Source of the DNA: Catenulispora sp. EB89
GTDB taxonomy: Bacteria; Actinomycetota; Actinomycetes; Streptomycetales; Catenulisporaceae
Length of the DNA stretch: 64,000 nt
Direction of reading: 5' to 3'
NCBI RefSeq assembly: GCF_041261445.1
Contig: NZ_JBGCCU010000034.1
Location: 45,295 to 109,294 of the forward strand
Part shown: one piece after another, positions 16,981 to 25,496 of the stretch
Layout of the letters: every line of letters begins with the position of its first letter
How positions within the stretch are numbered: position 1 is the stretch's first letter
The notes under the pieces: model-generated
What the model was told of the DNA's origin: nothing
The model's database searches: none
What the model saw: only the letters and a program-made list of their open reading frames with translations
Program-made: the position numbers and the translations under genes

Positions 16981-18086
16981 AGAGCACTGAGGAGATGTCG
17001 GGCGAGACGGCGCGCGAGCTGTTCGGGATGGTGTTCGACGAGGACGGCTTGGCGGTGCCGCCGGACGATCTGGCGCCCGGAGCGATGGCCGGGTACCGGC
17101 GGTTCCGGCGTCGGCGGACGGCGCTGGCCGGGGCCGGGGCCTCGGCGGCGCTGGTCGGGGTCGCGTGCGTGACGCTGCTGGTGGCCGGCGGCGGCGTGGG
17201 GCGGTCGGGGACGGCGCCGGGGGTGTGGTCGAGTGCTGAGGCGACGGTGCCGGTGACGCCGATGGCGCCGGCGACCGGGCCGTCCGGGCAGCCGGGCAGC
17301 GCGACGCCGCCGCAGGCCTCGACGTCAGCGCTGGGGAGCAGCGGCAGTCGGATCGTGGACTGTTTCAGCAACTTCGAGGCGGACGGCGACCTCGCCAAGG
17401 CACAGGCGGACTGCCGACGGGCCGAGTCGCTGTGGCAGGCGGTGTTCCCCGGGCTCGCGGTCAGCGGGGCGCGGAATCCGAGCTTCACGCAGATCACGAG
17501 CGGTTTCCTGGCACGGGTCTCGGTGCAGAACGCGGCGGCGCCGGCGCTCTACGGCCAGGCTCAGCCGAAGGTCCTTCAGGACTGGACCGAGGCCCGACAA
17601 GAGGATGCGGACGCGGGCTCCCAGACCTGGTCGGGCTTCAACATCGCGATCCCGCAGGGGAAGATCATCGTCTCCGCCGACTATCGGTCGGGTGCGGACA
17701 GCACTACCCACCAGCCGTGCTTGGGGGTCAGCCCGTGCGAGCCGGTACGACTCAAGGATGGTTCAGTGGCGGAGGTTTCCAGCACCGGCCCCGTGCACGG
17801 CTACGCGGTGACGGTACGAGCCCCCGACGGTGACGCCTACCGCATCTCTTTTACCAGCCACTACGACCCGCGCTACGTCGACGTACCCTGCTCGGCGCCC
17901 GGCGGCCACTGCTACGCCGACCTGAACGACGGCTCCATCCGTCCCGGCGCGGTCCCCGCCCCCGACGCCGTCACCTTCACCCCGGTGATCTCTCACGCGA
18001 TGCTGACCGACATCCTGACCAAGCCCGCGTTCGCCGCGCTGGTGCAGGGGTACTTCGCCGGCAAGCTGGGACAGCCTGGCTCGTAG
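16977..18086 (+). CDS. Membrane protein, candidate partner of the SigE-type sigma factor
   Basis: 369 residues. A short cytoplasmic part (1-48, ending in a basic RRFRRRR cluster) precedes one membrane segment (about 49-70, LAGAGASAALVGVACVTLLVAGG) and a Ser/Thr/Pro/Gly linker, then an external domain (about 115-369) with five or six Cys (IVDCFSN, ADCRRAE, CLGVSPCEP, PCSAPGGHCY) that may form disulfides. No zinc-anti-sigma motif HxxxCxxC is visible, so an anti-sigma role rests on topology and coupling only. The stop codon lies inside a TCGTAG hexamer repeat. Confidence 0.7.
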   Translation: MKSTEEMSGETARELFGMVFDEDGLAVPPDDLAPGAMAGYRRFRRRRTALAGAGASAALVGVACVTLLVAGGGVGRSGTAPGVWSSAEATVPVTPMAPATGPSGQPGSATPPQASTSALGSSGSRIVDCFSNFEADGDLAKAQADCRRAESLWQAVFPGLAVSGARNPSFTQITSGFLARVSVQNAAAPALYGQAQPKVLQDWTEARQEDADAGSQTWSGFNIAIPQGKIIVSADYRSGADSTTHQPCLGVSPCEPVRLKDGSVAEVSSTGPVHGYAVTVRAPDGDAYRISFTSHYDPRYVDVPCSAPGGHCYADLNDGSIRPGAVPAPDAVTFTPVISHAMLTDILTKPAFAALVQGYFAGKLGQPGS

Positions 18087-18118
18087 TCGTAGTCGTAGTC
18101 GTAGTCGTAGTCGTAGTC
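18081..18118 (+). repeat. (TCGTAG)6 hexamer microsatellite at a stop codon
   Basis: Six perfect copies of TCGTAG plus TC run from 18081 to 18118. The first copy supplies the final Ser codon and the TAG stop of the preceding gene, so every extra copy adds a further in-frame TAG. Unit gain or loss would not alter the protein. It sits in the gap between two convergent genes. Confidence 0.95.
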
Positions 18119-18133
18119 ACAGCCGCCTTCGCA

Positions 18134-18163
18134 TCGCCGCCGCCTCCGAGCCGGCGGTGGCGA
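18134..18163. terminator. Bidirectional hairpin between convergent genes
   Basis: TCGCCGCCGCC (18134-18144) pairs with GGCGGTGGCGA (18153-18163) with one G-T wobble, loop of eight. It lies between the ends of the sigma-partner gene and the thiolase gene, directly after the hexamer repeat. No T-run. Confidence 0.55.
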
Positions 18164-18171
18164 CGCGGCCG

Positions 18172-19368
18172 CTAAGCCCGTCCCACCACGATCGCCGACC
18201 CGTGCCCGAACAACCCCTGGTTCACCGCCACCCCGACCCGGGCCCCGGCGACCTGCCGGGCCCCGGCATCGCCGCGCAGCTGCCACGTCAGTTCGCATAC
18301 CTGCGCGATGGCCTGCGCCGGGATCGCCTCGCCGAAGGAGCTCAGGCCGCCGCTCGGGTTCACTGGCACCCGGCCGCCCAGGGAGGTCGCGCCGTCGTGC
18401 AGCAGCTTCTCGGCGTCGCCGGGGTCGCAGAGTCCGATCTCCTCGTACCAGTCCAGTTCCATCGCGGTGGTCAGGTCGTAGACCTCGGCGAGGTCCATGT
18501 CCTGCGGTCCGAGGCCGGCGGCCTCGTAGGCCGCGTGCGCCAGCGACTCGCGGAAGGTGCGGGGCGCCGGCTGCGTGGTGGCCGTCGAGTCCGAGGCGAG
18601 GTACGGGAAGTCCGGGACGGTTCTGGGGTACGTCGGGGTCGGCGCGGAGACCGCGCGGATGCGGACCGCGTCCTTGTTCAGCCGTCTGGCGTAGTCCTCG
18701 GAGGTCAGAACGACGGACGCGCCGCCGTCGCTCGTCGCGCAGATCTGCAACAGGCGCAGCGGGTCGCTCACCATCGGTGAGTTCAGCACGGTCTCCGCGT
18801 CCACCTCCGCGCGGAAGCGCGCGTTCGGGTTCAGGGCCCCGGCGCGGGCGTTCTTCACCTTCACCGCCGCGAAGTCGTCCTCCGTCGAGCCGCGCAGGGC
18901 CATCCGGCGGCGCGCGTAGAGGCCGAAGTACGCCGGGTTCGTCGCGCCGAGGAGGCGGAAGCGCAGCCAGTCCGGGTCGTCGGGACGGTCGCCGCCGACC
19001 GGGGCGAAGAAGCCCTTCGGCGTGGTGTCCGCGCCGACCACCAGGACCACGTCGGCCAGGCCGGCCAGGATGTGCGCGCGGGCCGTGGACAGCGCCTGCG
19101 CCCCGGTCGCGCAGGCCGCGTAGCAGCTCGCCACCGGTGCGCCCTGCCAGCCCAGCGCCTGGGACAGCGCCGAGCCCGCGACGAAGCCCGGGTAGCCGTT
19201 GCGGATCGTCTCGCCGCCGACCACCAGCTGCACGTCGCGCCAGCCGAGGCCGGCGTCGGCCAGGGCGGCGCGCGCCGCGGCCGAGGCGTACTCCACGAAG
19301 GGTTTTCCCCACGCGCCCCAGGGATGCATCCCGACGCCGGCCACTGCGACGGAGTCCGTGCGGCTCAT
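18172..19368 (-). CDS. SCP-x/lipid-transfer-type thiolase
   Basis: 398 residues of the thiolase superfamily: active-site Cys in ASCYAACATGAQAL, PSGGLSSFGEAIPAQAIAQ and a C-terminal HGSAIVVGRA with the conserved His. The sequence is of the non-condensing 'lipid transfer protein/acetyl-CoA acetyltransferase' branch (as SCP2-thiolase and Ltp-type enzymes of steroid side-chain breakdown), whose members generally work together with a DUF35 protein. Here the DUF35 gene lies directly upstream and overlaps by four bases (ATGA). Substrate unknown; steroid or branched acyl-CoA degradation is the likely area. Confidence 0.87.
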   Translation of the reverse strand: MSRTDSVAVAGVGMHPWGAWGKPFVEYASAAARAALADAGLGWRDVQLVVGGETIRNGYPGFVAGSALSQALGWQGAPVASCYAACATGAQALSTARAHILAGLADVVLVVGADTTPKGFFAPVGGDRPDDPDWLRFRLLGATNPAYFGLYARRRMALRGSTEDDFAAVKVKNARAGALNPNARFRAEVDAETVLNSPMVSDPLRLLQICATSDGGASVVLTSEDYARRLNKDAVRIRAVSAPTPTYPRTVPDFPYLASDSTATTQPAPRTFRESLAHAAYEAAGLGPQDMDLAEVYDLTTAMELDWYEEIGLCDPGDAEKLLHDGATSLGGRVPVNPSGGLSSFGEAIPAQAIAQVCELTWQLRGDAGARQVAGARVGVAVNQGLFGHGSAIVVGRA

Positions 19369-19874
19369 GCGTGCGCCTCCCCGAGGTATGCGTCGTATGC
19401 CGCCGAGTCGGCGATGGATTCCTCGGATGGTCCGATCGGGCGCCAGTTCCAGACCTTTTCCTCAACTCCTGCAGAGGAAACGAGGGTTCCGGGGACCAGT
19501 TCCATGGTCATTCCGACGCGCAGCGACTCCGTGGCGATGTCGGGGGAGACCTGTCCGAGCACGATCATGCGCTCGGCGGTCAGTTCGACGGCGGCCAGCG
19601 CGTAGGGAGAGAACTCGGTATCCGGGGGCCGCGGGTAGGGCGGCGGGGGAGCGTAACGGGCGTCTGTGTACGACCACAGAGTTCCGTGCGTCGACAGCGG
19701 CTCAGGGCTCTGTTCCAGGCCCGCGCAGTCGGGGTCGGGGCAGCCGGGGACGGTCCGCGGGGGGAAACTCAGGGCGCCGCACGTCGTGCAGCGGCCGGCC
19801 AGCAGGGCGAAGCCCTCCGGACCTTCGCGGAACCATGCGTCGGTTCCCGGAGCGGCCGGTATGCCGTCAGTCAT
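19365..19874 (-). CDS. DUF35 OB-fold/zinc-ribbon acyl-CoA-associated protein
   Basis: 169 residues. N-terminal rubredoxin-like zinc ribbon with CTTCGALSFPPR and CPDPDC, then the OB-fold part (LWSYTDARYAPP, YALAAVELTAERMIVLGQV). DUF35 proteins bind acyl-CoA and form complexes with thiolase-like partners; the overlapping thiolase gene is the obvious partner. No Shine-Dalgarno sequence is visible before ATG 19874; instead an ATCTGA/TCAGAT dyad is there, so the mRNA may be leaderless or nearly so. Confidence 0.86.
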   Translation of the reverse strand: MTDGIPAAPGTDAWFREGPEGFALLAGRCTTCGALSFPPRTVPGCPDPDCAGLEQSPEPLSTHGTLWSYTDARYAPPPPYPRPPDTEFSPYALAAVELTAERMIVLGQVSPDIATESLRVGMTMELVPGTLVSSAGVEEKVWNWRPIGPSEESIADSAAYDAYLGEAHA

Positions 19875-19876
19875 GG

Positions 19877-19895
19877 ATCTGACGGTATATCAGAT
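19877..19895 (-). promoter_or_regulatory. Inverted repeat ATCTGA-N7-TCAGAT upstream of the DUF35-thiolase pair
   Basis: A perfect 6-7-6 dyad at 19877-19895, two bases before the DUF35 start codon. It overlaps a TATACC sequence (minus strand) that could be a -10 element. Size and symmetry suit a TetR or MarR dimer; the MarR-type gene 200 bases further along is a candidate binder but this is inference. Confidence 0.5.
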
Positions 19896-20104
19896 TCGCC
19901 GCTCCGGGAACGTCGGCCCGCGAGTGGATCACGTGGTGGATCGGTACTGCGCCCGGCGCCCGTCACCGGGAAAGAGCCGGTGGGACAGAGCCGGTGAAGA
20001 GAAGGTGGCGTTCTCGCACGGTGTGGTGCGGTTGCGCTGTGCGCCTGCGCGCCGTTCAGAGCCTGCTAGGACCAGGCGGGCTCGGTGGACGTCGCCGTCT
20101 CGCC

Positions 20105-20680
20105 TCAGTCGTCGACGCGGCGGCGGCTGCCGCGCTGGTCGTCGAGCCGGCCGAGCACCCCGGGCAGCCGCTCGAGCAGCCCGACCAGCTGGTCGAACTC
20201 CTCGTCGGTGTAGGAGCGGCGCAGCGAGCGGTCCAGGGCCCGCACCCGGCGCTTGGCGGCCTCGTAGGCCTCCTTGCCGCGTGCGGTGACCTCCGCGTCG
20301 ATGACGCGGCCGGCCCCCCGGCCGAACTCGCGGGTGATGTAGCCCTTGCGCTCCAGCGCGGCCACCAGCCCGACCATGGCCTGCGGAGTCACCGAGACCG
20401 AGCGGGCCAGCGTCGCCGAGGAGGCTCGGCGCAGGTGGACCAGTGCCTGCAGGACGCCGTACTGGGCCTCGGTGAGGTCGAGTTCGGCGAGCAGGCGTGT
20501 CATGTGCCGGGCGAGCTCACGGTCGCACATCGTGAGCAGCCACGGCAGGTAGCCCGTGGAGGGCCGGTACCGGACCGGGCGATGGCCGCGGCCGGCGAGT
20601 GATCCGCCGGTGGCGGGGACCAGTTCCTGGTCGTCCTCGTCCTCGTGCTCGGCGGTGTGTGCAGATGTGTGTTCTGACAC
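20105..20680 (-). CDS. MarR-family transcriptional regulator
   Basis: 191 residues from GTG 20680 (VSEHTSAHTAEHED...), chosen for the AAGGGGGGAAG upstream; a longer frame to ATG 20800 lacks such a site. After an acidic/His-rich N-terminal tail (1-35) comes the winged helix: LTEAQYGVLQALVHLRRASSATLARSVSVTPQAMVGLVAALERKGYITREF and the wing GRVIDAEVTARG. C-terminal dimer helix LLERLPGVLGRLDDQRGSRRR. MarR proteins repress genes until a small phenolic or lipid-like ligand binds; neither ligand nor target is visible. Confidence 0.88.
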   Translation of the reverse strand: MSEHTSAHTAEHEDEDDQELVPATGGSLAGRGHRPVRYRPSTGYLPWLLTMCDRELARHMTRLLAELDLTEAQYGVLQALVHLRRASSATLARSVSVTPQAMVGLVAALERKGYITREFGRGAGRVIDAEVTARGKEAYEAAKRRVRALDRSLRRSYTDEEFDQLVGLLERLPGVLGRLDDQRGSRRRVDD

Positions 20681-21317
20681 AGCGGGTCTTCCCCCCTTGC
20701 GTGTTGGTGCCACTCCCACTGCCACGTTCCCGCCAACGTGGTGACAGCGCTCATGTTGCGTGTCGAGTGGAATGGACTTGTTCAAGCCCATCATATTCAC
20801 GGAATGGGCACTACGACAGCAGGTCTTCGCTGTAGATCTGTGTACGCAGATTTACGGATGTTGAGAACAGCCGATTGAGGGTATACGCCCAGGGCACGCC
20901 AAGGACGCCGTCACCCGGCGTGACCCGGGCGCGGCGCAGCGCGAAACAGGGCTCTGAGGTGCACACACAGCACGCTCGGAACCGGATCGGACTCCATTGC
21001 GGGGGGTGCGGAGTCCGGATAAAGGGGGGTGTGTTCGGTTGTCCGCAGGGGGATACGGACGCTCCACCCGCGCTGCCGGATCACCTGGGGGGAGAGGGAG
21101 ACAGGGCGCGGGTGGAGCGGTTTCGTACTCGGCGACACCGTGCGGGCTGGTGCGGTGGGTCGGCCGGTCCTGCATCACTGAGGCTACCGCGCGGACACGC
21201 TGAGTTGACGATCATGGCGTACTTCTTGAACCAGACTTTGCCGTTTCTTGGCACAACCCCTGGCGGACGTGTACCGATGTCCCAGGCCCAGCCCCTGATC
21301 GCCTATCGTTGCTCTTT
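20681..21317. other. Long divergent intergenic region (MarR / pgsA)
   Basis: About 640 bases without a supportable gene. Visible elements: CCCAT/ATGGG dyad near 20790-20811; ATCTG-N6-CAGAT at 20836-20851; G-runs between 21000 and 21100. TATCGT at 21304-21309, seven to nine bases before the GTG of pgsA at 21318, would suit a -10 box of a leaderless transcript, since pgsA has no Shine-Dalgarno sequence. Confidence 0.4.
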
Positions 21318-22232
21318 GTGAACCGAGGCAGGGCGGGCGACTACGACGACGGGTACGGCTACGAGCACGACGCGTACCAGGCCGGCTACGGCTCGCCCGA
21401 CCACGACCCCGACGCGACCGTCAACATCAACGACTACGGCGAGGAGTTCGCCGAGGGGTCGTATGAGGACGACGGGTACTACGCCGAGGGCGACGGGTAC
21501 GACGACGGCGCGTACGACGACGACGGCCAGGGCGAGGGCGGCGGGCACGGCCCCGCCACGTACTACGACGACGGCTACGGCGATGACGGCTACGACGACG
21601 ACGAGGACGACGTCGCGCGCGGCGAGGACGGCCTCCCGGTCTCCAACCGGGTCCTGACCATCCCGAACCTGATCAGCCTGGCCCGGCTGGCCGGCGTCCC
21701 GCTGTTCCTGGGCCTGATCCTCTCGCCCTACTACGGCGGCCCGAAGTACGACGTCTGGGCCCTGGTGATCCTGGCGCTGTCCGGCTTCTCCGACTGGCTG
21801 GACGGCAAGCTGGCCCGGCGCTGGAACCAGATGACCAAGTTCGGCGCGATGATCGACCCGCTGGCCGACCGGCTGTACATCCTGGCCACCCTGGTCGGGC
21901 TGACCATAAGGCAGATCATTCCGCTGTGGCTGCCGATCCTGCTGGTCGGCCGGGACGTGGCGATGCTCGTTCTGATCTCGCCCAAGCTGCGCAAGGCCGG
22001 CTACGGCGTGGCGCTGCCGGTGCACTTCCTGGGCAAGGCCGCGACGTTCAACCTGCTCTACGCCTTCCCGCTGCTGCTGCTCGGGCAGATCAGCGAGAAG
22101 CCGAACCACCTGACCGACATCGCGAACATCTTCGGCTGGGCGTTCGTCGGCTGGGGGACCGCGCTGTATCTGTTGGCCGGCGGGATGTACTTCGTGCAGG
22201 CCCGTCAGCTCACGCGCGACGTCGGGCGCTGA
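21318..22232 (+). CDS. pgsA: CDP-alcohol phosphatidyltransferase with acidic Tyr/Asp-rich N terminus
   Basis: 304 residues. Residues 1-about 105 are a low-complexity Asp/Gly/Tyr/Glu segment (DDGYYAEGDGYDDG, DDGYGDDGYDDDEDD). The rest is a six-segment CDP-alcohol phosphotransferase with NLISLARLAGVPLFL and the catalytic motif DWLDGKLARRWNQMTKFGAMIDP (DGxxAR...GxxxDxxxD). It transfers a phosphatidyl group from CDP-diacylglycerol, most likely to glycerol 3-phosphate (PgsA2 type), at the membrane. First gene of a block ordered as Rv1822-Rv1830 of M. tuberculosis. GTG 21318 chosen; TTG 21309 is possible. Confidence 0.87.
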   Translation: MNRGRAGDYDDGYGYEHDAYQAGYGSPDHDPDATVNINDYGEEFAEGSYEDDGYYAEGDGYDDGAYDDDGQGEGGGHGPATYYDDGYGDDGYDDDEDDVARGEDGLPVSNRVLTIPNLISLARLAGVPLFLGLILSPYYGGPKYDVWALVILALSGFSDWLDGKLARRWNQMTKFGAMIDPLADRLYILATLVGLTIRQIIPLWLPILLVGRDVAMLVLISPKLRKAGYGVALPVHFLGKAATFNLLYAFPLLLLGQISEKPNHLTDIANIFGWAFVGWGTALYLLAGGMYFVQARQLTRDVGR

Positions 22233-22261
22233 GGCGCGCCCGGTAGCGCGGACATGTCAAG

Positions 22262-23137
22262 ATGGCCTCCATGCCCACGCCGCCCGACGCCCGGAACACC
22301 GCGCGCCGCGACGCCTCGATGTCGCTGCTGACCAGCCTGCTCAACGACACGCTGGACCCCGGGTACGCCGAGACCGCGGCGCGGCGCAAGGCCAAGGGTG
22401 AGGACGCCGGCGGCAGCCACTGGACCCGGCGGCCCTCGCCGACCGTGCTGCTCGGGGTGGCGGCCGTCGCGCTGGTGCTGGTGATCGCCGCGATCCAGAC
22501 CCACCGCCAGGCGCCGGCCGCCGAGCGCGAGCGGCAGCAGCTGATCTCGCGGGTGCAGGACGCGGAGCGGAAGAACTCCGCCGACGAGTCCATGATCTCC
22601 ACGGTGCGCGGGCAGCTCCAGGCCGCGCAGGCCGAGGCGCTGGGGCCGGAGCAGGGCAAGGCGTTCACCGCGATGTCGGTGGCGACCGGGGCCTCGCCGG
22701 TCACCGGGCCGGGGCTGGAGGTCGTGCTCAACGACGCCGCCGGCGCGGACAACCCCTCCAGCACCGACCCGCGGCAGAACGGCACCAACCAGAGCCGGGT
22801 GCTGGACCTGGACCTGCAGCACGCCGCGAACGGGCTGTGGGCGGCCGGCGCGGAGGCGGTGGCGATCAACGGCCAGCGGCTCACGGCGCTGTCCGCGATC
22901 CGGACCGCGGGGTCGGCGATCATGGTGGACTTCCGGCCGCTGTCGCCGCCGTACACGCTGCAGGCGATCGGGGACCCGAAGTCGATGGCGGCGAAGTTCG
23001 CGGACGGGGCGGACGGCCGGTACCTGTTCGAGCTGAAGACGCAGTACGGGATCGGCTTCACGACGAACACCAAGAGCAAGCTGGCCCTGCCGGCGGCCAC
23101 GCAGCTGACGCTGAGCGACGCGGTGCCGGCTCCTTGA
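22262..23137 (+). CDS. DUF881 membrane-anchored protein (first copy)
   Basis: 291 residues with a polar N terminus, one membrane segment (about 61-80, TVLLGVAAVALVLVIAAIQT), a coiled-coil part (QLISRVQDAERKN) and the DUF881 domain (about 130-285: VTGPGLEVVLNDAAG, VLDLDLQHAANGLWAAGAEAVAINGQRLTALSAIRTAGSAIMVDFRPLSPPYTLQAIGD). DUF881 proteins resemble the external part of FtsQ/DivIC-like or SpoIIIAH-like envelope proteins but have no proven activity. Equivalent of Rv1823; probably acts with the second DUF881 protein and Sbp at the membrane. Confidence 0.85.
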   Translation: MASMPTPPDARNTARRDASMSLLTSLLNDTLDPGYAETAARRKAKGEDAGGSHWTRRPSPTVLLGVAAVALVLVIAAIQTHRQAPAAERERQQLISRVQDAERKNSADESMISTVRGQLQAAQAEALGPEQGKAFTAMSVATGASPVTGPGLEVVLNDAAGADNPSSTDPRQNGTNQSRVLDLDLQHAANGLWAAGAEAVAINGQRLTALSAIRTAGSAIMVDFRPLSPPYTLQAIGDPKSMAAKFADGADGRYLFELKTQYGIGFTTNTKSKLALPAATQLTLSDAVPAP

Positions 23138-23360
23138 GGGGCGCTGTGAGGCGGGCTCCGAGCGGGCTTTCGTGCGGGCCTTCGCGCGGGGCGTCGAGTG
23201 CCGGTGCTCCGGGCGTCCCCGGGGGTTCGGTACGGTGGCCCCAGCAGTTTTCCGTATCAGGTTACGGGCGCACCCCGCGCCCGGCCGACCAGGGCCTGGT
23301 CAAGGCCGGGATGACTGAGACCGAGATGACTGGGACTACCGAGATGACTTGGAGGGCGTC

Positions 23361-23693
23361 GTGATCGCGGCGATCGGACTGGTGATCGGCGTGATCGCGG
23401 GGGTGGTCTTCCACCCCACGGTGCCCGCGGGACTGGCCCCCTACCTGCCGATCGCGGTGGTGGCGGCGCTGGACGCGGTGTTCGGCGGCGTGCGCGCCCT
23501 GCTGGACGGGATCTTCGACGACAAGGTGTTCGTGGTCTCCTTCGTCTCCAACGTGCTGGTGGCCGCGCTGATCGTGTACCTCGGCGACCAGCTGGGCGTC
23601 GGCTCGCAGCTGACCACCGGCGTGGTGGTCGTGCTCGGCATCCGCATCTTCTCCAACGCCGCGGCCATCCGCCGGCACATCTTCCACGCCTGA
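23361..23693 (+). CDS. sbp: Small basic protein Sbp (DUF1290)
   Basis: 110 residues, three membrane segments (IGLVIGVIAGVVF, YLPIAVVAALDAVFGGVRA, VSNVLVAALIVYLGDQLG) and the family signature GVRALLDGIFDDKVFVVSF. DUF1290/Sbp proteins are always found between two DUF881 genes in actinobacteria (Rv1824) and also near division genes in Firmicutes; function unknown, envelope or division role suspected. GTG 23361 follows GGAGGG at 23351-23356. Confidence 0.9.
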   Translation: MIAAIGLVIGVIAGVVFHPTVPAGLAPYLPIAVVAALDAVFGGVRALLDGIFDDKVFVVSFVSNVLVAALIVYLGDQLGVGSQLTTGVVVVLGIRIFSNAAAIRRHIFHA

Positions 23694-23706
23694 GAAGGAG
23701 CGCTGG

Positions 23707-25374
23707 GTGCAGACGCGGCCGGGAAACGAGCCGGAGCCGGATCCGCAGGAGTCGGCGGACGGTGCCGGGGCGGGGGAACGGGATCCGTTCACGCCCAAGG
23801 TGTCGCCGGTTGGCGATGACGAGGATCGGGACGAGGGCGAGGCGGAGGCTAAGGCTGAGGCTGAGGCCGTCGCTGAGGCCGAGGCTGAGGCTGAGGCTGA
23901 GACGGAATCCGGCGCGGATCTCGCCGAGACGATGGATCTTCGGAGCCTGCCTGAGGAGCCCGAGGTCAAGGGTGTGCCTCGGCGGCCCAAGAAGCATGCC
24001 GGGCCGATGTCTTCCGAGACGGTGAAGAAGCCGGTCGACGAGAGCGACGACGAGCCTGACCAGCCGGAGCAGCCTGCTGAGCCGGTGCTCGACGAGACAG
24101 TGAGTCTCGAGGGTTCCGCCGAGGACCTGTCGGCCGCCGCGAGTGACGATGAGGACGAGGCTTCCGACGAGCCCGAGCCTGGCGCGGAGAAGCCCGACGA
24201 GACGGTCGATCTCCGAGAGCTGTTCCCGGAAAAGCCGGCTGCCGCTGAGGCTGAGCCCGATCGCCCGGAGCTCGCCGAGACGGTGAATCTCCGGGACCTG
24301 CTTCCCGAGGACCTCGAGGACAAGACCTCCGGCGACCAGCCGGCCGAGCCCGAGCCTCCCGTCCGCCGCCGTACGCCCTCCGAGGGCGAGCCGCTTCGCC
24401 GTCGCCCCGCGCCCGGCGGCCAGCCTCCGCCGCGGCGTCCGGGGCCCGGGCAGGACCCGCGTCGCGGCCCCGGGCACCCGCACGCGGGCGAGCCCGGCCC
24501 CCGGCGTCGTCCGCCGTCCGAGCACGCTCCGGATCATGCTCCCAACCGCCGCCCGGCGCCCGAGTCGCGTGCGGCCGCGGCGGCGGCATCGGGTCCCGCG
24601 GCAGCCGCCTCCGGCCCCGCGGCGCCCGGCAAGCCCGCGAAGCCGGCCTCCGTCTCCCTCGGCCGCCGGCGGCTCCTCGCGGCGTTCTGGCCCCCGCGCA
24701 TGTCGCGAAACCAGGCCGTGGTCGGCGTGCTGCTGGGGGCGCTCGGTGCGGCCCTGGCGATCCAGGTGCACGCCACCAACACCTCCGACGAGATCCTGCG
24801 CGGCGCGCGCAGCGACGACCTGGTCAACATCCTCGACGAGGTGACCTCGCGGGGGCAGAGCCTCGACGCCGAGCTCCGCAACCTGGAGACGCAGAACGCG
24901 GCGATCCAGGACAGCGCGGACAAGGCGCAGGCGGCGTTGGCGCAGGCCCAGCAGAAGGCCAAGGACCTGCAGATCCTGTCCGGCACGGTCAAGGCCAAGG
25001 GCTCCGGCATCACCCTGACCATCACCGACCCGCAGAACCAGCTGAAGTCCGCGACCTTGCTCAACGCGCTGGAGGAGCTGCGGGCCGCCGGGGCCGAGGT
25101 GGTGCAGGTCGACGACGTGCGGGTGGTCGTCTCCTCGTCCTTCGTGGACCTCGCCGACGGCGGCATCGCCCTCGACGGCCACGAACTGACCCAGCCCTAC
25201 GTCTACAAGGTGATCGGCGACCCGAACACGCTCGGGCCCGCCATGCAGATCCCGGGGGGCGTGGTGGCGACCGTGAAGTCCTCGCCGGGGGCCAACGCCA
25301 CGATCGTGCCCGGGCAGGTGCTCGTCGACGCCGTGGTGCCGCTGCCGAACCCGGACTACGCCAAGGCCGGATGA
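23707..25374 (+). CDS. DUF881 protein with long acidic ET-x-x-L repeat region
   Basis: 555 residues, nearly twice the usual length. Residues 1-335 are disordered: Ala/Glu repeats (43-66), then four copies of an ET[VM][DSN]L motif at Thr75, 131, 166 and 192 (for example DETVDLRELFPEKP, AETVNLRDLLPEDL), then a Pro/Arg-rich stretch. One membrane segment (about 338-356, AVVGVLLGALGAALAIQV), a coiled coil (ETQNAAIQDSADKAQAALAQAQQKAKDLQ) and the external DUF881 domain follow. Equivalent of Rv1825. The motif resembles the phosphothreonine site of GarA, and the FHA protein lies two genes downstream, so kinase/FHA control is a fair hypothesis. Starts GTG 23707, 13 bases after sbp. Confidence 0.85.
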   Translation: MQTRPGNEPEPDPQESADGAGAGERDPFTPKVSPVGDDEDRDEGEAEAKAEAEAVAEAEAEAEAETESGADLAETMDLRSLPEEPEVKGVPRRPKKHAGPMSSETVKKPVDESDDEPDQPEQPAEPVLDETVSLEGSAEDLSAAASDDEDEASDEPEPGAEKPDETVDLRELFPEKPAAAEAEPDRPELAETVNLRDLLPEDLEDKTSGDQPAEPEPPVRRRTPSEGEPLRRRPAPGGQPPPRRPGPGQDPRRGPGHPHAGEPGPRRRPPSEHAPDHAPNRRPAPESRAAAAAASGPAAAASGPAAPGKPAKPASVSLGRRRLLAAFWPPRMSRNQAVVGVLLGALGAALAIQVHATNTSDEILRGARSDDLVNILDEVTSRGQSLDAELRNLETQNAAIQDSADKAQAALAQAQQKAKDLQILSGTVKAKGSGITLTITDPQNQLKSATLLNALEELRAAGAEVVQVDDVRVVVSSSFVDLADGGIALDGHELTQPYVYKVIGDPNTLGPAMQIPGGVVATVKSSPGANATIVPGQVLVDAVVPLPNPDYAKAG

Positions 25375-25496
25375 GCCGTGAAGGGGCCGGTGGGCCCCGG
25401 GGCCCGGCATGGTCCAGAATATGAGCGCGGGCCCACCGGCCCGTGGCGGCCGCCGCGCCGTCGACACCGTGTGAGGAAAGGGCGGCAAGGAAGCCG

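Noticed and set aside
18087..18171. Minus-strand reading giving an Asp-Tyr repeat (DYDYDY) from the hexamer
   Set aside because: This frame runs antisense to the sigma-partner gene and out of frame with the thiolase; it is a by-product of the TCGTAG repeat.
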